Positions 23,646 to 30,230 of a stretch of 30,230 nucleotides of DNA are shown here, one piece after another. The stretch comes from CAZIDL01 sp964537825 (GTDB lineage Bacteria; Bacteroidota; Bacteroidia; Flavobacteriales_D; CAYVSK01): positions 1 through 30,230 of the forward strand of contig CAZIDL010000028.1 in assembly GCA_964537825.1 (NCBI GenBank), written 5' to 3'. Within the stretch, counting starts at the first letter, position 1; each line of letters opens with the position of its first letter. The notes beneath the pieces were generated by a model. The model was not told where the DNA came from. It ran no database searches and saw only the letters and a program-made list of their open reading frames with translations. Position numbers and translations under genes: made by a program.

Positions 23646-24169
23646 ACGGCACGCGGATCGCACCTCTTCAGACCCTGGAAGCACCTGAGGTTCCCGAAGG
23701 GGATCAGCTCCTGCTGATCGAACCCCGTAGGGTTCCCCCGCATTTGGGATTCATCAGTGACGGCCTGTATCATTCCCTTTCGGTTAAAGGGGTTGAGGTC
23801 GGAAAGGAGGCATCCTCCGTGCTTGCTGGACTCGAGCGAAAGGGAAAAGAACTGCTCCTGATCGGTCTTGGCCCTCTTCCCGCTTCGCCTTCCTCCCAAA
23901 AGGCATTTATGGCCTATGAAGGGATGGGACCACCGTGTTCCTCTTGCCTCCCACCGATCATCGATCGGTGCGGTTTTGCTCCCAAGGATATCAAGACCGT
24001 GCACGAACTTTTTGCGACCCTCGCTGAAAGGGAGATGTTGCGTCCGCCCTTTTTCGTCCTCAATGTGCCGCTCTCCGCTAACGCTGAAGAGCTTTGGATC
24101 CCTGCTTACGAGGAGGCCGATGTTCATGCTCACCTTCGTCGTTACGCAAAAGATCAGCAGAGCTCATGA
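23642..24169 (+). CDS. Unrecognised 175-residue protein in the dapF-mltG operon
   Basis: I do not recognise this family. It has no signal peptide or membrane span. Visible features are 'LLLIEPRRVPPHLGFISDG' at ~23-41, 'YHSLSVKGVEVG' just after it, a hydrophobic 'KELLLIGLGPLP' strand (~68-79), a CSSC pair around 99-102 within 'GPPCSSCLPPIIDRCGF' (a third Cys follows) and a C-terminal 'FFVLNVPLS' strand. Alternating strands and helices suggest a small alpha/beta domain; the Cys cluster might bind metal, but the spacing fits no motif that I know. The start overlaps the dapF stop and its stop overlaps the GNAT start, both as ATGA, so translation is coupled and the gene is surely real. Its context is peptidoglycan-precursor and cell-wall genes. 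Confidence 0.8.
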   Translation: MNGTRIAPLQTLEAPEVPEGDQLLLIEPRRVPPHLGFISDGLYHSLSVKGVEVGKEASSVLAGLERKGKELLLIGLGPLPASPSSQKAFMAYEGMGPPCSSCLPPIIDRCGFAPKDIKTVHELFATLAEREMLRPPFFVLNVPLSANAEELWIPAYEEADVHAHLRRYAKDQQSS

Positions 24170-24705
24170 CAGGTGAAAAGGTCTATTTGCGGGAGCTTGA
24201 ACCGGAGGATGTGGACTTGCTCTATCGTTGGGAGAACGACCCTGAGACCTGGCGGGTGAGCGGAACCAAAGCCCCTTTTTCCAAGCATTTGCTCCGGAGT
24301 TATGTGGAGTCGGTGGGGGACATCTTCACCGACGGCCAGTTGCGCACGATCATCAGTTTGAGAGCTGACCATCGGCCGATCGGGACGATCGATCTTTTCG
24401 AGCACGATGCAGTGAACCGCAGGGCCGGAGTAGGCGTTTTGATCGCAGATAGGGCGGAGCGCAGGAACGGGTATGCCAGTGAAGCGCTCTCCCTTATGAT
24501 GGACCATGCATTCGAACGCCTGATGCTCCACCAACTTTATTGCAACATCGCAGCAGGGAACGAACCTTCTCTGGAACTTTTCCGAAAAGCCGGCTTTCGG
24601 ACCGTTGGGAGGAAGTTGGATTGGATCAGGCATCAGAACGGATGGGAGGATGAATACCTTCTACAATGCCTGGCGCATGATCATTTGGAAGAACGAGGAA
24701 GCTGA
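24166..24705 (+). CDS. GNAT-family N-acetyltransferase (RimJ/RimL/SpeG-like)
   Basis: The ATG at 24166 (179 aa) overlaps the previous stop as ATGA and opens with 'GEKVYLRELEPEDVDLLYRW', the usual start of RimJ/RimL-type acetyltransferases; the longer frame upstream is overlap. The acetyl-CoA pyrophosphate-binding segment is 'ADRAERRNGYASEAL' (R/Q-x-x-G-x-A pattern, ~98-112), and 'CNIAAGNEPSLELFRKAGF' is the conserved C-terminal motif. It transfers acetyl from acetyl-CoA to an amine; candidates are a protein N-terminus or a small amine, and the sequence does not decide. A GNAT gene between dapF and mltG is a recurring arrangement in Bacteroidetes. mltG begins 6 bp after its stop. Confidence 0.9.
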   Translation: MTGEKVYLRELEPEDVDLLYRWENDPETWRVSGTKAPFSKHLLRSYVESVGDIFTDGQLRTIISLRADHRPIGTIDLFEHDAVNRRAGVGVLIADRAERRNGYASEALSLMMDHAFERLMLHQLYCNIAAGNEPSLELFRKAGFRTVGRKLDWIRHQNGWEDEYLLQCLAHDHLEERGS

Positions 24706-24711
24706 TGAAGG

Positions 24712-25767
24712 ATGGGAGGTAAGAAGAAGCGAAAGCTCCTTCCCTGGTCGCTCTTTTTGATCGGTTTGCTCGTCGTGGTGGCGGGCAGTTACGGGTATCG
24801 CTATTATCAGTGGATCTTCGATCCCAACGTGGACCTTGAAAGGAAGGTCGTCCATGTCCACGTTCCCAGCGGGGGCAGCTACGAGGACCTAATGGACACG
24901 CTCATCACACGGGAAGTCCTTAAAGACGTCCAGAGCTTTCGTTGGGTCGCCGAGCAAAAGGAGCTCGAAGGGAAGTTGCATCCTGGTAAATATCGGATCG
25001 AGGACGGGATGAGCAACAACGCCCTCGTGAACATGTTCCGTGGAGGGCTTGAGGAGACCGTGAAGGTCACTTTCAACCTGATCCGAACGAAAAAGGAGCT
25101 GGCCGGGAAGGCGACACGCAACATCGAACTCGACTCCACAGCCCTGCTCGATGGGTTGAAAGACCCGCAGTTGGCGGAGGAATACGGCTTCAAGCCTGAG
25201 ACCTTCATGGTGATCTTCATCCCCAACACCTACGAGTTCTATTGGGACGTAGCCTTGAACGCTTTTCTGGACCGCATGAAGAAGGAATACGATCGTTTCT
25301 GGACGAAAGAGCGGGAGCATAAAGCCGAGCGGATCGGGTTGAGCAAGGTGGAGGTCTCGATCCTTGCATCCATAGTGGAAGCCGAGCAGTCCAAGAAGCC
25401 ATCGGAGCGCCCCAAGATCGCTCGCCTTTTCCTCAACCGCCTGGATAAGGGAATGAAGCTGGAGTCCGATCCCACCCTCGTCTATGCCATCGGGGATTTT
25501 TCGATCCAGCGGGTCCTGGATAAGGATCGGGACGTGGATTCTCCTTACAACACTTATCGCTACAAAGGCCTTCCCCCCGGACCGATCCGGTTGCCATCGC
25601 AGCGGTCCATCGAAGCCGTGCTCAACGCCCCGGAACACGATCACATTTACATGTGCGCCAAGCCTGACTCAAGTGGCTTGCACAACTTTGCCAGCACTTA
25701 CTCGCAACATCTCCGGAATGCCCGGAAATACCAAGCTTGGTTGAACGATCGGGGCGTTTATCGATAA
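24712..25767 (+). CDS. mltG: Endolytic murein transglycosylase MltG
   Basis: 351 residues with a short basic N-terminus and one membrane span (~12-28), so anchored in the inner membrane facing the periplasm. A LysM-like region (~45-115, with GKYRIEDGMSNNALVNMFR) precedes the YceG catalytic domain (~165-345). The catalytic glutamate is Glu223 in 'SILASIVEAEQ', and 'IARLFLNRLDKGMKLESDPT', YNTYRYKGLPPGPI and 'FASTYSQHLRNARKYQAW' are all standard family motifs. MltG cuts nascent glycan strands and is thought to set their length. It is the last gene of the dapF operon; the next gene has its own -7 box. Confidence 0.95.
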   Translation: MGGKKKRKLLPWSLFLIGLLVVVAGSYGYRYYQWIFDPNVDLERKVVHVHVPSGGSYEDLMDTLITREVLKDVQSFRWVAEQKELEGKLHPGKYRIEDGMSNNALVNMFRGGLEETVKVTFNLIRTKKELAGKATRNIELDSTALLDGLKDPQLAEEYGFKPETFMVIFIPNTYEFYWDVALNAFLDRMKKEYDRFWTKEREHKAERIGLSKVEVSILASIVEAEQSKKPSERPKIARLFLNRLDKGMKLESDPTLVYAIGDFSIQRVLDKDRDVDSPYNTYRYKGLPPGPIRLPSQRSIEAVLNAPEHDHIYMCAKPDSSGLHNFASTYSQHLRNARKYQAWLNDRGVYR

Positions 25768-25803
25768 TTGGTCCTTGTGCGGGACACCCCTTGCCAGGAT
25801 CCG

Positions 25804-25811
25804 TAATTTTG
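25804..25811 (+). promoter_or_regulatory. -7 promoter element of the phosphohexomutase gene
   Basis: TAATTTTG is a perfect TAnnTTTG box, 43 nt before the ATG at 25855, in the 87-bp gap after mltG. No TTG sits at the ideal distance (the nearest are 11 and 26 nt upstream), so the -33 element is weak or absent. Confidence 0.42.
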
Positions 25812-25854
25812 CTGTGGAACCCGATCTTATCAACGAAAAGACCTGTTTAATCCG

Positions 25855-27288
25855 ATGAACACTTCTTCTCCGATCAAATTCGGCACCGATGGCTGGCGCG
25901 CAGTTATAGCCAAGAACATGACCACGGCCAATGTGGCTCGGGTGGCGAAGGCCACTGCAGCATATGCCAAAGAACGCTTTGAAGACCCCAAGATCGTTAT
26001 CGGCCACGATTGTCGTTTTGCAGGAGGTCTTTTCGTGGAGACCGCTGCTCAGGTCTTTGCTAATGAAGGGATCCGGGTCATCCTAGCCCACGATTTCATT
26101 TCGACACCGATGCTTTCCCTGGCCACGCTCGAATACGGTGCTTCCCTAGGTGTGATCGTGACCGCTAGCCACAATCCTCCTGAATATAACGGGTATAAGT
26201 TGCGCGGAGGATATGGAGGGGCTTTGACCCCGGACCAGGTGGGGGAGGTGGAAAAGCTGGTGCCCGATGAGGTCCCTGCGAACGCTGAAGATGTTGATAT
26301 CGAAGAGCTCAAGGCGGAAGGGAAAGTAGAGGTCGCTAACATCGAGAAGCTATATTGCGATCGGATCCAGGAGAGCTTCGACCTTAAGGCTATTGAAGAT
26401 TCGGAGATGACCCTCGCTTACGACGCTATGTTCGGGGCTGGTCAACGGGTCTTCGATCGGATCTTTCCCGAAATGGTATGCCTGCATTGTGAGGAGAACC
26501 CCTCTTTCAAAGGAACGCCTCCGGAGCCGATCGAACGGAACCTGCGGGAATTCGCTGAATACATCAAGGACCGTATGGAGATCGATTGCGGGTTGGCCAC
26601 TGACGGTGACGCCGACCGTATCGGCCTTTTCAATGGGCAGGGGCGCTTCATCGATTCCCACCATATCATCCTGCTCGTGATCCATTACCTCGTCTCCTAC
26701 AAGGGGATGAAAGGAAAGGTCGTTACTGCGTTCTCCTGCAGCGAGAAGATCAAGCGCCTCTGCGAACACTACGAACTCGAGCACGAGACCGTTAAGATCG
26801 GTTTCAAGCATATCGTGAATATCATGCTCAAGGAGGATGTGCTCCTCGGAGGGGAGGAGTCCGGAGGTATTGCTATCAAGGGCCATATCCCTGAACGGGA
26901 TGGCATCTGGATCGGAATGCTCCTCTGGGAGTACATGGCTAAGACCGGGAGATCCCTCAACGAACTGATCCGGGAAGTCTATGGCATCGTCGGCGAGTTC
27001 GCCTTCCAACGGAAGGACCTGCACCTCAAAGAGGAGGCTAAGCAGCGTATCATCGAGGAGTGCGAAGCGGGGAAATACGAACGCTTCGGTCAATACGAGG
27101 TGCAGCGGGTCGAGACCCTCGATGGTTACAAGTTCTTTTTCAACGATGACGAGTGGTTGATGATCCGTCCTTCCGGTACGGAACCGGTACTCAGGACTTA
27201 CGCGGAAGGGAGCAATAAGGAACGGGCATCCGACTTTCTGCGTGCTTGCCGCGAGACCATCCTCGAAGGGGCGGAGGTCAAGAACTGA
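25855..27288 (+). CDS. Phosphoglucomutase/phosphomannomutase (alpha-D-phosphohexomutase)
   Basis: 477 residues with the four-domain phosphohexomutase layout. It opens with KFGTDGWRAVIAK. The phosphoserine loop is 'VTASHNPPEYNGYK' (Ser105). The Mg2+ loop is DGDADRIG (Asp250, 252, 254). The sugar-recognition loop is GGEESGGI (~332-339), and the phosphate-binding loop RPSGTEPVLR is near the C-terminus. It moves phosphate between C1 and C6 of a hexose, feeding nucleotide-sugar or glycogen synthesis. The FGTDGWR opening also occurs in GlmM-like enzymes, so glucose, mannose or glucosamine specificity is left open. Its stop is only 4 bp from the stop of the convergent EEP gene, and no terminator fits between them. 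Confidence 0.93.
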   Translation: MNTSSPIKFGTDGWRAVIAKNMTTANVARVAKATAAYAKERFEDPKIVIGHDCRFAGGLFVETAAQVFANEGIRVILAHDFISTPMLSLATLEYGASLGVIVTASHNPPEYNGYKLRGGYGGALTPDQVGEVEKLVPDEVPANAEDVDIEELKAEGKVEVANIEKLYCDRIQESFDLKAIEDSEMTLAYDAMFGAGQRVFDRIFPEMVCLHCEENPSFKGTPPEPIERNLREFAEYIKDRMEIDCGLATDGDADRIGLFNGQGRFIDSHHIILLVIHYLVSYKGMKGKVVTAFSCSEKIKRLCEHYELEHETVKIGFKHIVNIMLKEDVLLGGEESGGIAIKGHIPERDGIWIGMLLWEYMAKTGRSLNELIREVYGIVGEFAFQRKDLHLKEEAKQRIIEECEAGKYERFGQYEVQRVETLDGYKFFFNDDEWLMIRPSGTEPVLRTYAEGSNKERASDFLRACRETILEGAEVKN

Positions 27289-27292
27289 TCCG

Positions 27293-28390
27293 CTACTCTT
27301 CCTTTCCGTTCTCCACCTGCACCTTACACTGGATCGGCCTGTGATCCGATAATTCTTCCGGTATTACTTCATGGTCGAAGGAACGGAGGTCTTCTGAATG
27401 GAAGATATAGTCGATCCGGAAGGAGGGCATTTCTCCACGGTAAGTGATCCCAAATCCGCTACCGCTCTCGGTGAAACTGTCCTGAAGGAAAGCATCGAAT
27501 CGGTTATAGGCATAGGATATCGGGGTATCGTTCAGGTCTCCGCAAAGTATGATCGGATGGGGCGATCTTTTCATATGGGTCACTACACGGTCCACTTGTT
27601 CTGCACGTCGTACGAAGGCTCGCTTTAGCTTTCCGACGATCGAACGCCATCCCTTGAAGGAGTTCAGCTTGTCACCCCTCGTTCTTATCGACCCGAGGTG
27701 GGCGTTATAAACGCGGACGGTGTCCTCGCTGAAGGCGATGTCACTGTAAATGCAGATGTTCTTTTGCCCTTTGGGGAATTCCACTTTCCCTTTTCCCACG
27801 ATCGGTCTTTTGGAATAGGTCGCAATGCCGAAATAATGCTTGCTGCTGGCTTCGTGGGCGAACTCCTGATGCACCTGGTCGGCCTCTAGAGCCTTTTTCA
27901 ACGGGGCACGCGTATCGAAATAATCTTTCTCTTTGGAATAGAAATATTCCTGGATGCAGAGCAGGTCCGGTTGCTCAGCTTGGAGGAAGCGGATGATCCG
28001 GTCACGGGTCTTTTTGTTGGTCCCCCATTCGTAAAGGCCAAAAAGGCGCACGTTAAAGGACATGACCTGCAAAGATCTTTCGCCTTTTTGGCGGTCCGAT
28101 CCTGTGAGGTCGATCCGAAAGAGATCACGGTGGTAGGGATAAGCGATGATAAGGATGGCCAGGGAGATAAAAAAAAGCCGCCTCTTGAAGAGGATCCAGT
28201 AAAGGACAAAGAGAAAGTTCCCAAGGATGAGGAGGGGATAACTCAATCCCATGAAGGCCAGCGGCCAGAAATTCGCTGGACTGATGTAGGGGGCCAGGAA
28301 GGCTGAAAAGGTGATCAGGACCAGCAGGAGGTTGAGAATGAGGAAGGTCCTATGAAAGAGGGATAACCGGCCCACCGATAAAAGGCTCAC
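27293..28390 (-). CDS. Membrane-anchored endonuclease/exonuclease/phosphatase (EEP) family hydrolase
   Basis: 365 residues. Three N-terminal spans (~14-34, 43-66, 72-86) anchor a C-terminal EEP domain (~105-360). The catalytic set is visible: Asn113 in MSFNVR, Glu148 in CIQEY, 'ILCGDLNDTP' (Asp and Asn), 'RIDYIFHS' and LSDHRPI with the final Asp-His pair. The fold hydrolyses phosphodiesters in nucleic acids, lipids or inositol phosphates; the substrate is not predictable here. With spans at ~14-86 and a positive segment after the third, the domain's side of the membrane is not certain. Its start overlaps the preceding rhomboid stop by 4 nt (ATGA), so the two are translationally coupled. The cluster mutL-rhomboid-rhomboid-EEP is conserved in Flavobacteria. 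Confidence 0.9.
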   Translation of the reverse strand: MSLLSVGRLSLFHRTFLILNLLLVLITFSAFLAPYISPANFWPLAFMGLSYPLLILGNFLFVLYWILFKRRLFFISLAILIIAYPYHRDLFRIDLTGSDRQKGERSLQVMSFNVRLFGLYEWGTNKKTRDRIIRFLQAEQPDLLCIQEYFYSKEKDYFDTRAPLKKALEADQVHQEFAHEASSKHYFGIATYSKRPIVGKGKVEFPKGQKNICIYSDIAFSEDTVRVYNAHLGSIRTRGDKLNSFKGWRSIVGKLKRAFVRRAEQVDRVVTHMKRSPHPIILCGDLNDTPISYAYNRFDAFLQDSFTESGSGFGITYRGEMPSFRIDYIFHSEDLRSFDHEVIPEELSDHRPIQCKVQVENGKEE

Positions 28391-29328
28391 TTGTCCTTGC
28401 TCGCTCGGAACAGGGTTTCTTTTTCCTTCTTGCTCAGGCTTTCATAACCCGATTTCGAGATCTTGTCGAGGATCTTGTCGATCTCTTCCTGTTCCGCCCT
28501 CTTGCTTGCATTGTACTGTTCATCGCTCATGTAGCGAGCTCGTTCGGTCCCAGCACCTGCCTTTTTCGAACGATACTTAACCTTCATGTGCGACTTTTTC
28601 CCGAATCCTAGAGCATCAGGGATGTCGGCAATGAAGCGGTGAAAACGCATGAGCATGTCCGTATTCCCGTTCTTGAGACGATTGATGGTCCAGAAACCGA
28701 CGATGGCCCCACCGATGTGGGCGATATGGCCTCCGGAGTTCTGTCCCTGAATGCTGAGGAAATCCATGACCACATAGAGGGCTGCGATCCATTTGAGCCT
28801 AACAGGGACGGGGATAAATAGGAGGTAGACGTGGAAGTTGGGTCGATAAGTGGCGATCCCGATGAAGATCGCCATGACAGCGGCCGAGGCACCGAGGATG
28901 TTGCTGGAGATCGCGTCCTCGAAGCGGGGGAAGATGTTGTAAGTAAGGATGAAGAGGAGAAGGCCACCGAGCCCTCCGAGGAAATAGAGGGCCGTCATCC
29001 GTTTTTCGCCGAGGTATTGGAGGAAGATGGTCCCGGAGAAATAGAAGACGAGCATGTTGAAGAGGATATGCCAGATACCAACATGAAGGAACATGTAGGT
29101 GACGATGCTCCAGGGACGCGTGATAAGTGAGGAGAAGTCCGATGTGGAAGCGAACCAGCGCATGATGAACTCGTGAAGGGCACGGGGGTCGAGCTTGAAG
29201 AGAAAGAAGAGGAGGGAAAGGACCTGGATGCAAAGGAAGACCGCTACGTTCACGTAGATCAGTCGGAGGAGGACGGAACCCTCCCGGTAGCGGCGTTTGA
29301 GTTCGTTCAAAAGGTCCCCGTTGCTCAT
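28387..29328 (-). CDS. Rhomboid-family intramembrane serine protease with cytoplasmic C-terminal domain
   Basis: 313 residues, six spans in the first ~215. The oxyanion motif is H87-ILF-N91. The catalytic serine is Ser148 in ILGASAAVM, a GxSA variant where most rhomboids have GxSG, and the histidine is His204 in GGHIAHIGGA. After the last span comes a ~100-residue soluble tail, basic and then acidic-helical, with a short terminal motif (YESLSKKEKETLF, of DUF6576 type) seen in Bacteroidetes rhomboids. It cleaves membrane-protein helices; substrates are unknown. It lies 94 bp after the first rhomboid and overlaps the EEP start. Confidence 0.9.
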   Translation of the reverse strand: MSNGDLLNELKRRYREGSVLLRLIYVNVAVFLCIQVLSLLFFLFKLDPRALHEFIMRWFASTSDFSSLITRPWSIVTYMFLHVGIWHILFNMLVFYFSGTIFLQYLGEKRMTALYFLGGLGGLLLFILTYNIFPRFEDAISSNILGASAAVMAIFIGIATYRPNFHVYLLFIPVPVRLKWIAALYVVMDFLSIQGQNSGGHIAHIGGAIVGFWTINRLKNGNTDMLMRFHRFIADIPDALGFGKKSHMKVKYRSKKAGAGTERARYMSDEQYNASKRAEQEEIDKILDKISKSGYESLSKKEKETLFRASKDK

Positions 29329-29422
29329 CGTTGCTCGTTCACCCTTTCCTGGTACGTTCTTTCAATAGGATCGTTATCGCAAAGAAAAAGAACAGTTCGT
29401 TCCTACGGACGGACATTTTCGA

Positions 29423-30178
29423 TCAATAAAAGTTGCTCTTGTCCCGCTGCCAGTATTTCAGGAGGATGAAGCCGAAAAGGGCTCCGCCCAGGTGTGCGAA
29501 ATGGGCAATGTTGCTGCCTCCCCGCATCCCTGAGATCCCAAGGTAAAGTTCGAAGAGGACGAGCACCGGAATGAGGTACTTCGCCTTGATCGGAACAGGG
29601 ATCAACAAGAACATCAGCTCGGTGTTCGGAAAGAGGTAGCCGAATGCGATCAACAGGCCGTAGATCGCTCCGGAGGCCCCGACCGTCGGAGTGATGTAAT
29701 TACGGATGAGGTTCTGGTCCGAGGTCGCCCTTTGCAACTCGTTCAGGGTGTCCGGTCCGAATCCGATCGCTCCGATGGCCTGATGAACCTCGATCGCTTG
29801 AATTGCCTGATGGATCACCAAGGCTCCGAGTCCGGTGAAGAAGTAAAAGATGAAGAAGCGCTGGGGGCCCCAAAGGCGTTCCAGCAGACTCCCGAACATG
29901 ACGAGCATGAACATGTTCAGAAAGATGTGGATCGGCCCCCCGTGCATGAACATGTGGGTGACCAGCTGATGGGGCATGAAAAGGGGGGAATCGAAATAGA
30001 AGAGGCCGAATACGAGGTTGAGCGGACCGATCATCCCTCCACGGGCCTCCAAGAGCTTCTCCATCTCTGCGTTCGCGAAGAGATGAAAAAGTTGCTCTCC
30101 CAAAAGGAAGGAGGCTACGAACATGACGATGTTGATGTAGAGGAGGTTCTTGGTCACCCCCGGAAGGTTTCGAAGCAT
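29423..30178 (-). CDS. Rhomboid-family intramembrane serine protease
   Basis: 251 residues, essentially all membrane domain. The motif H84-IFL-N88 marks the oxyanion region, the catalytic Ser169 lies in VGASGAIYG with the canonical GxSG, and His229 lies in IAHFAHLGGA, so the Ser-His dyad is complete. A loop of ~40 residues with repeated 'HQAI' (~121-160) is longer than the core fold needs. It begins 3 bp after the stop of a probable mutL, indicating one transcript, and differs from the second rhomboid by lacking a C-terminal tail. Confidence 0.92.
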   Translation of the reverse strand: MLRNLPGVTKNLLYINIVMFVASFLLGEQLFHLFANAEMEKLLEARGGMIGPLNLVFGLFYFDSPLFMPHQLVTHMFMHGGPIHIFLNMFMLVMFGSLLERLWGPQRFFIFYFFTGLGALVIHQAIQAIEVHQAIGAIGFGPDTLNELQRATSDQNLIRNYITPTVGASGAIYGLLIAFGYLFPNTELMFLLIPVPIKAKYLIPVLVLFELYLGISGMRGGSNIAHFAHLGGALFGFILLKYWQRDKSNFY

Positions 30179-30181
30179 GGG

Positions 30182-30230
30182 TCAGCCGAAGCGTTTGGCT
30201 AGCTCGTCGAGCGTAAATGTAACAATAGTG
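30182..30230 (-). CDS. mutL: C-terminal end of a probable MutL (cut by window edge)
   Basis: The last 15 codons plus stop of a minus-strand gene are present: TIVTFTLDELAKRFG then TGA at 30184-30182. The stop is 3 bp before the first rhomboid's ATG. The ending resembles the '(HGRP)T...LxxLxKxFG' C-terminus of Bacteroidetes MutL mismatch-repair proteins, and mutL directly before rhomboid genes is a common order in Flavobacteria. The identity rests mainly on context because so little is visible. Confidence 0.5.
   Translation of the reverse strand, partial: TIVTFTLDELAKRFG

Noticed and set aside
24094..24165. N-terminal extension of the GNAT protein
   Set aside because: It lies inside the upstream gene in another frame; the ATGA-overlapping ATG gives the canonical GNAT opening.

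Overview
The window looks like a chromosomal segment of a Bacteroidota member, most likely from the Flavobacteriales or a close relative, with moderately high GC (estimated by eye at a little over half). The evidence is a roughly 288-residue primary sigma factor, a GAPDH carrying the long N-terminal extension seen in this phylum, a mutL-end/rhomboid/rhomboid/EEP-hydrolase cluster, SpoIIE-type phosphatases of the 'YA(S/R)RIQ...GDFYW' type, a GIN-domain (DUF2807) lipoprotein, and several TAnnTTTG -7 promoter boxes, with almost no Shine-Dalgarno sequences. I see no rRNA, tRNA, CRISPR array, insertion sequence or prophage.

Region 1 (1-9602) is the accessory-looking part. A 5'-truncated CsgG/FlgO-like protein with a helical tail is followed by a cytoplasmic TPR-SpoIIE phosphatase. 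Next come a small secreted lipocalin-like protein on the minus strand and an iron-uptake pair: a TonB-dependent receptor (plus) convergent with a PepSY membrane protein (minus). A second SpoIIE phosphatase with a multi-span membrane domain closes the region. The receptor has a near-palindromic 9-1-9 operator-like site next to its start. Between the PepSY gene and the second phosphatase lies a 43-codon fragment matching the C-terminus of a third SpoIIE phosphatase, so this locus has probably been remodelled by deletion or insertion.

Region 2 (9603-18373) is mostly minus strand: a GIN-domain lipoprotein with nine SG(T/S)G repeats; rpoD-gap as an apparent operon; two paralogous lipoproteins behind a textbook Bacteroidetes promoter; and ftsK-lolA. 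Region 3 (18374-21071) is a plus-strand VWA protein plus AAA+ ATPase pair of the MoxR/Mg-chelatase kind. Region 4 (21257-22744) is a DegP/HtrA periplasmic protease on the minus strand.

Region 5 (22866-27288) is plus strand: dapF, an unrecognised 175-residue protein, a GNAT acetyltransferase and mltG, joined by ATGA overlaps or short gaps, then a phosphohexomutase with its own -7 box. dapF and mltG link this block to peptidoglycan precursor synthesis and glycan-strand cutting. Region 6 (27293-30230) is minus strand, reading from the right edge: the last 15 codons of a probable mutL, two rhomboid proteases and a membrane-anchored EEP-family hydrolase.

Most of the window is housekeeping. I found no clear new multi-gene system. 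The best leads are the SpoIIE remnant, the iron-type operator, the possible SD-led leader ORF before rpoD, the unknown gene inside the dapF-mltG operon, and the VWA/AAA pair of unknown substrate.
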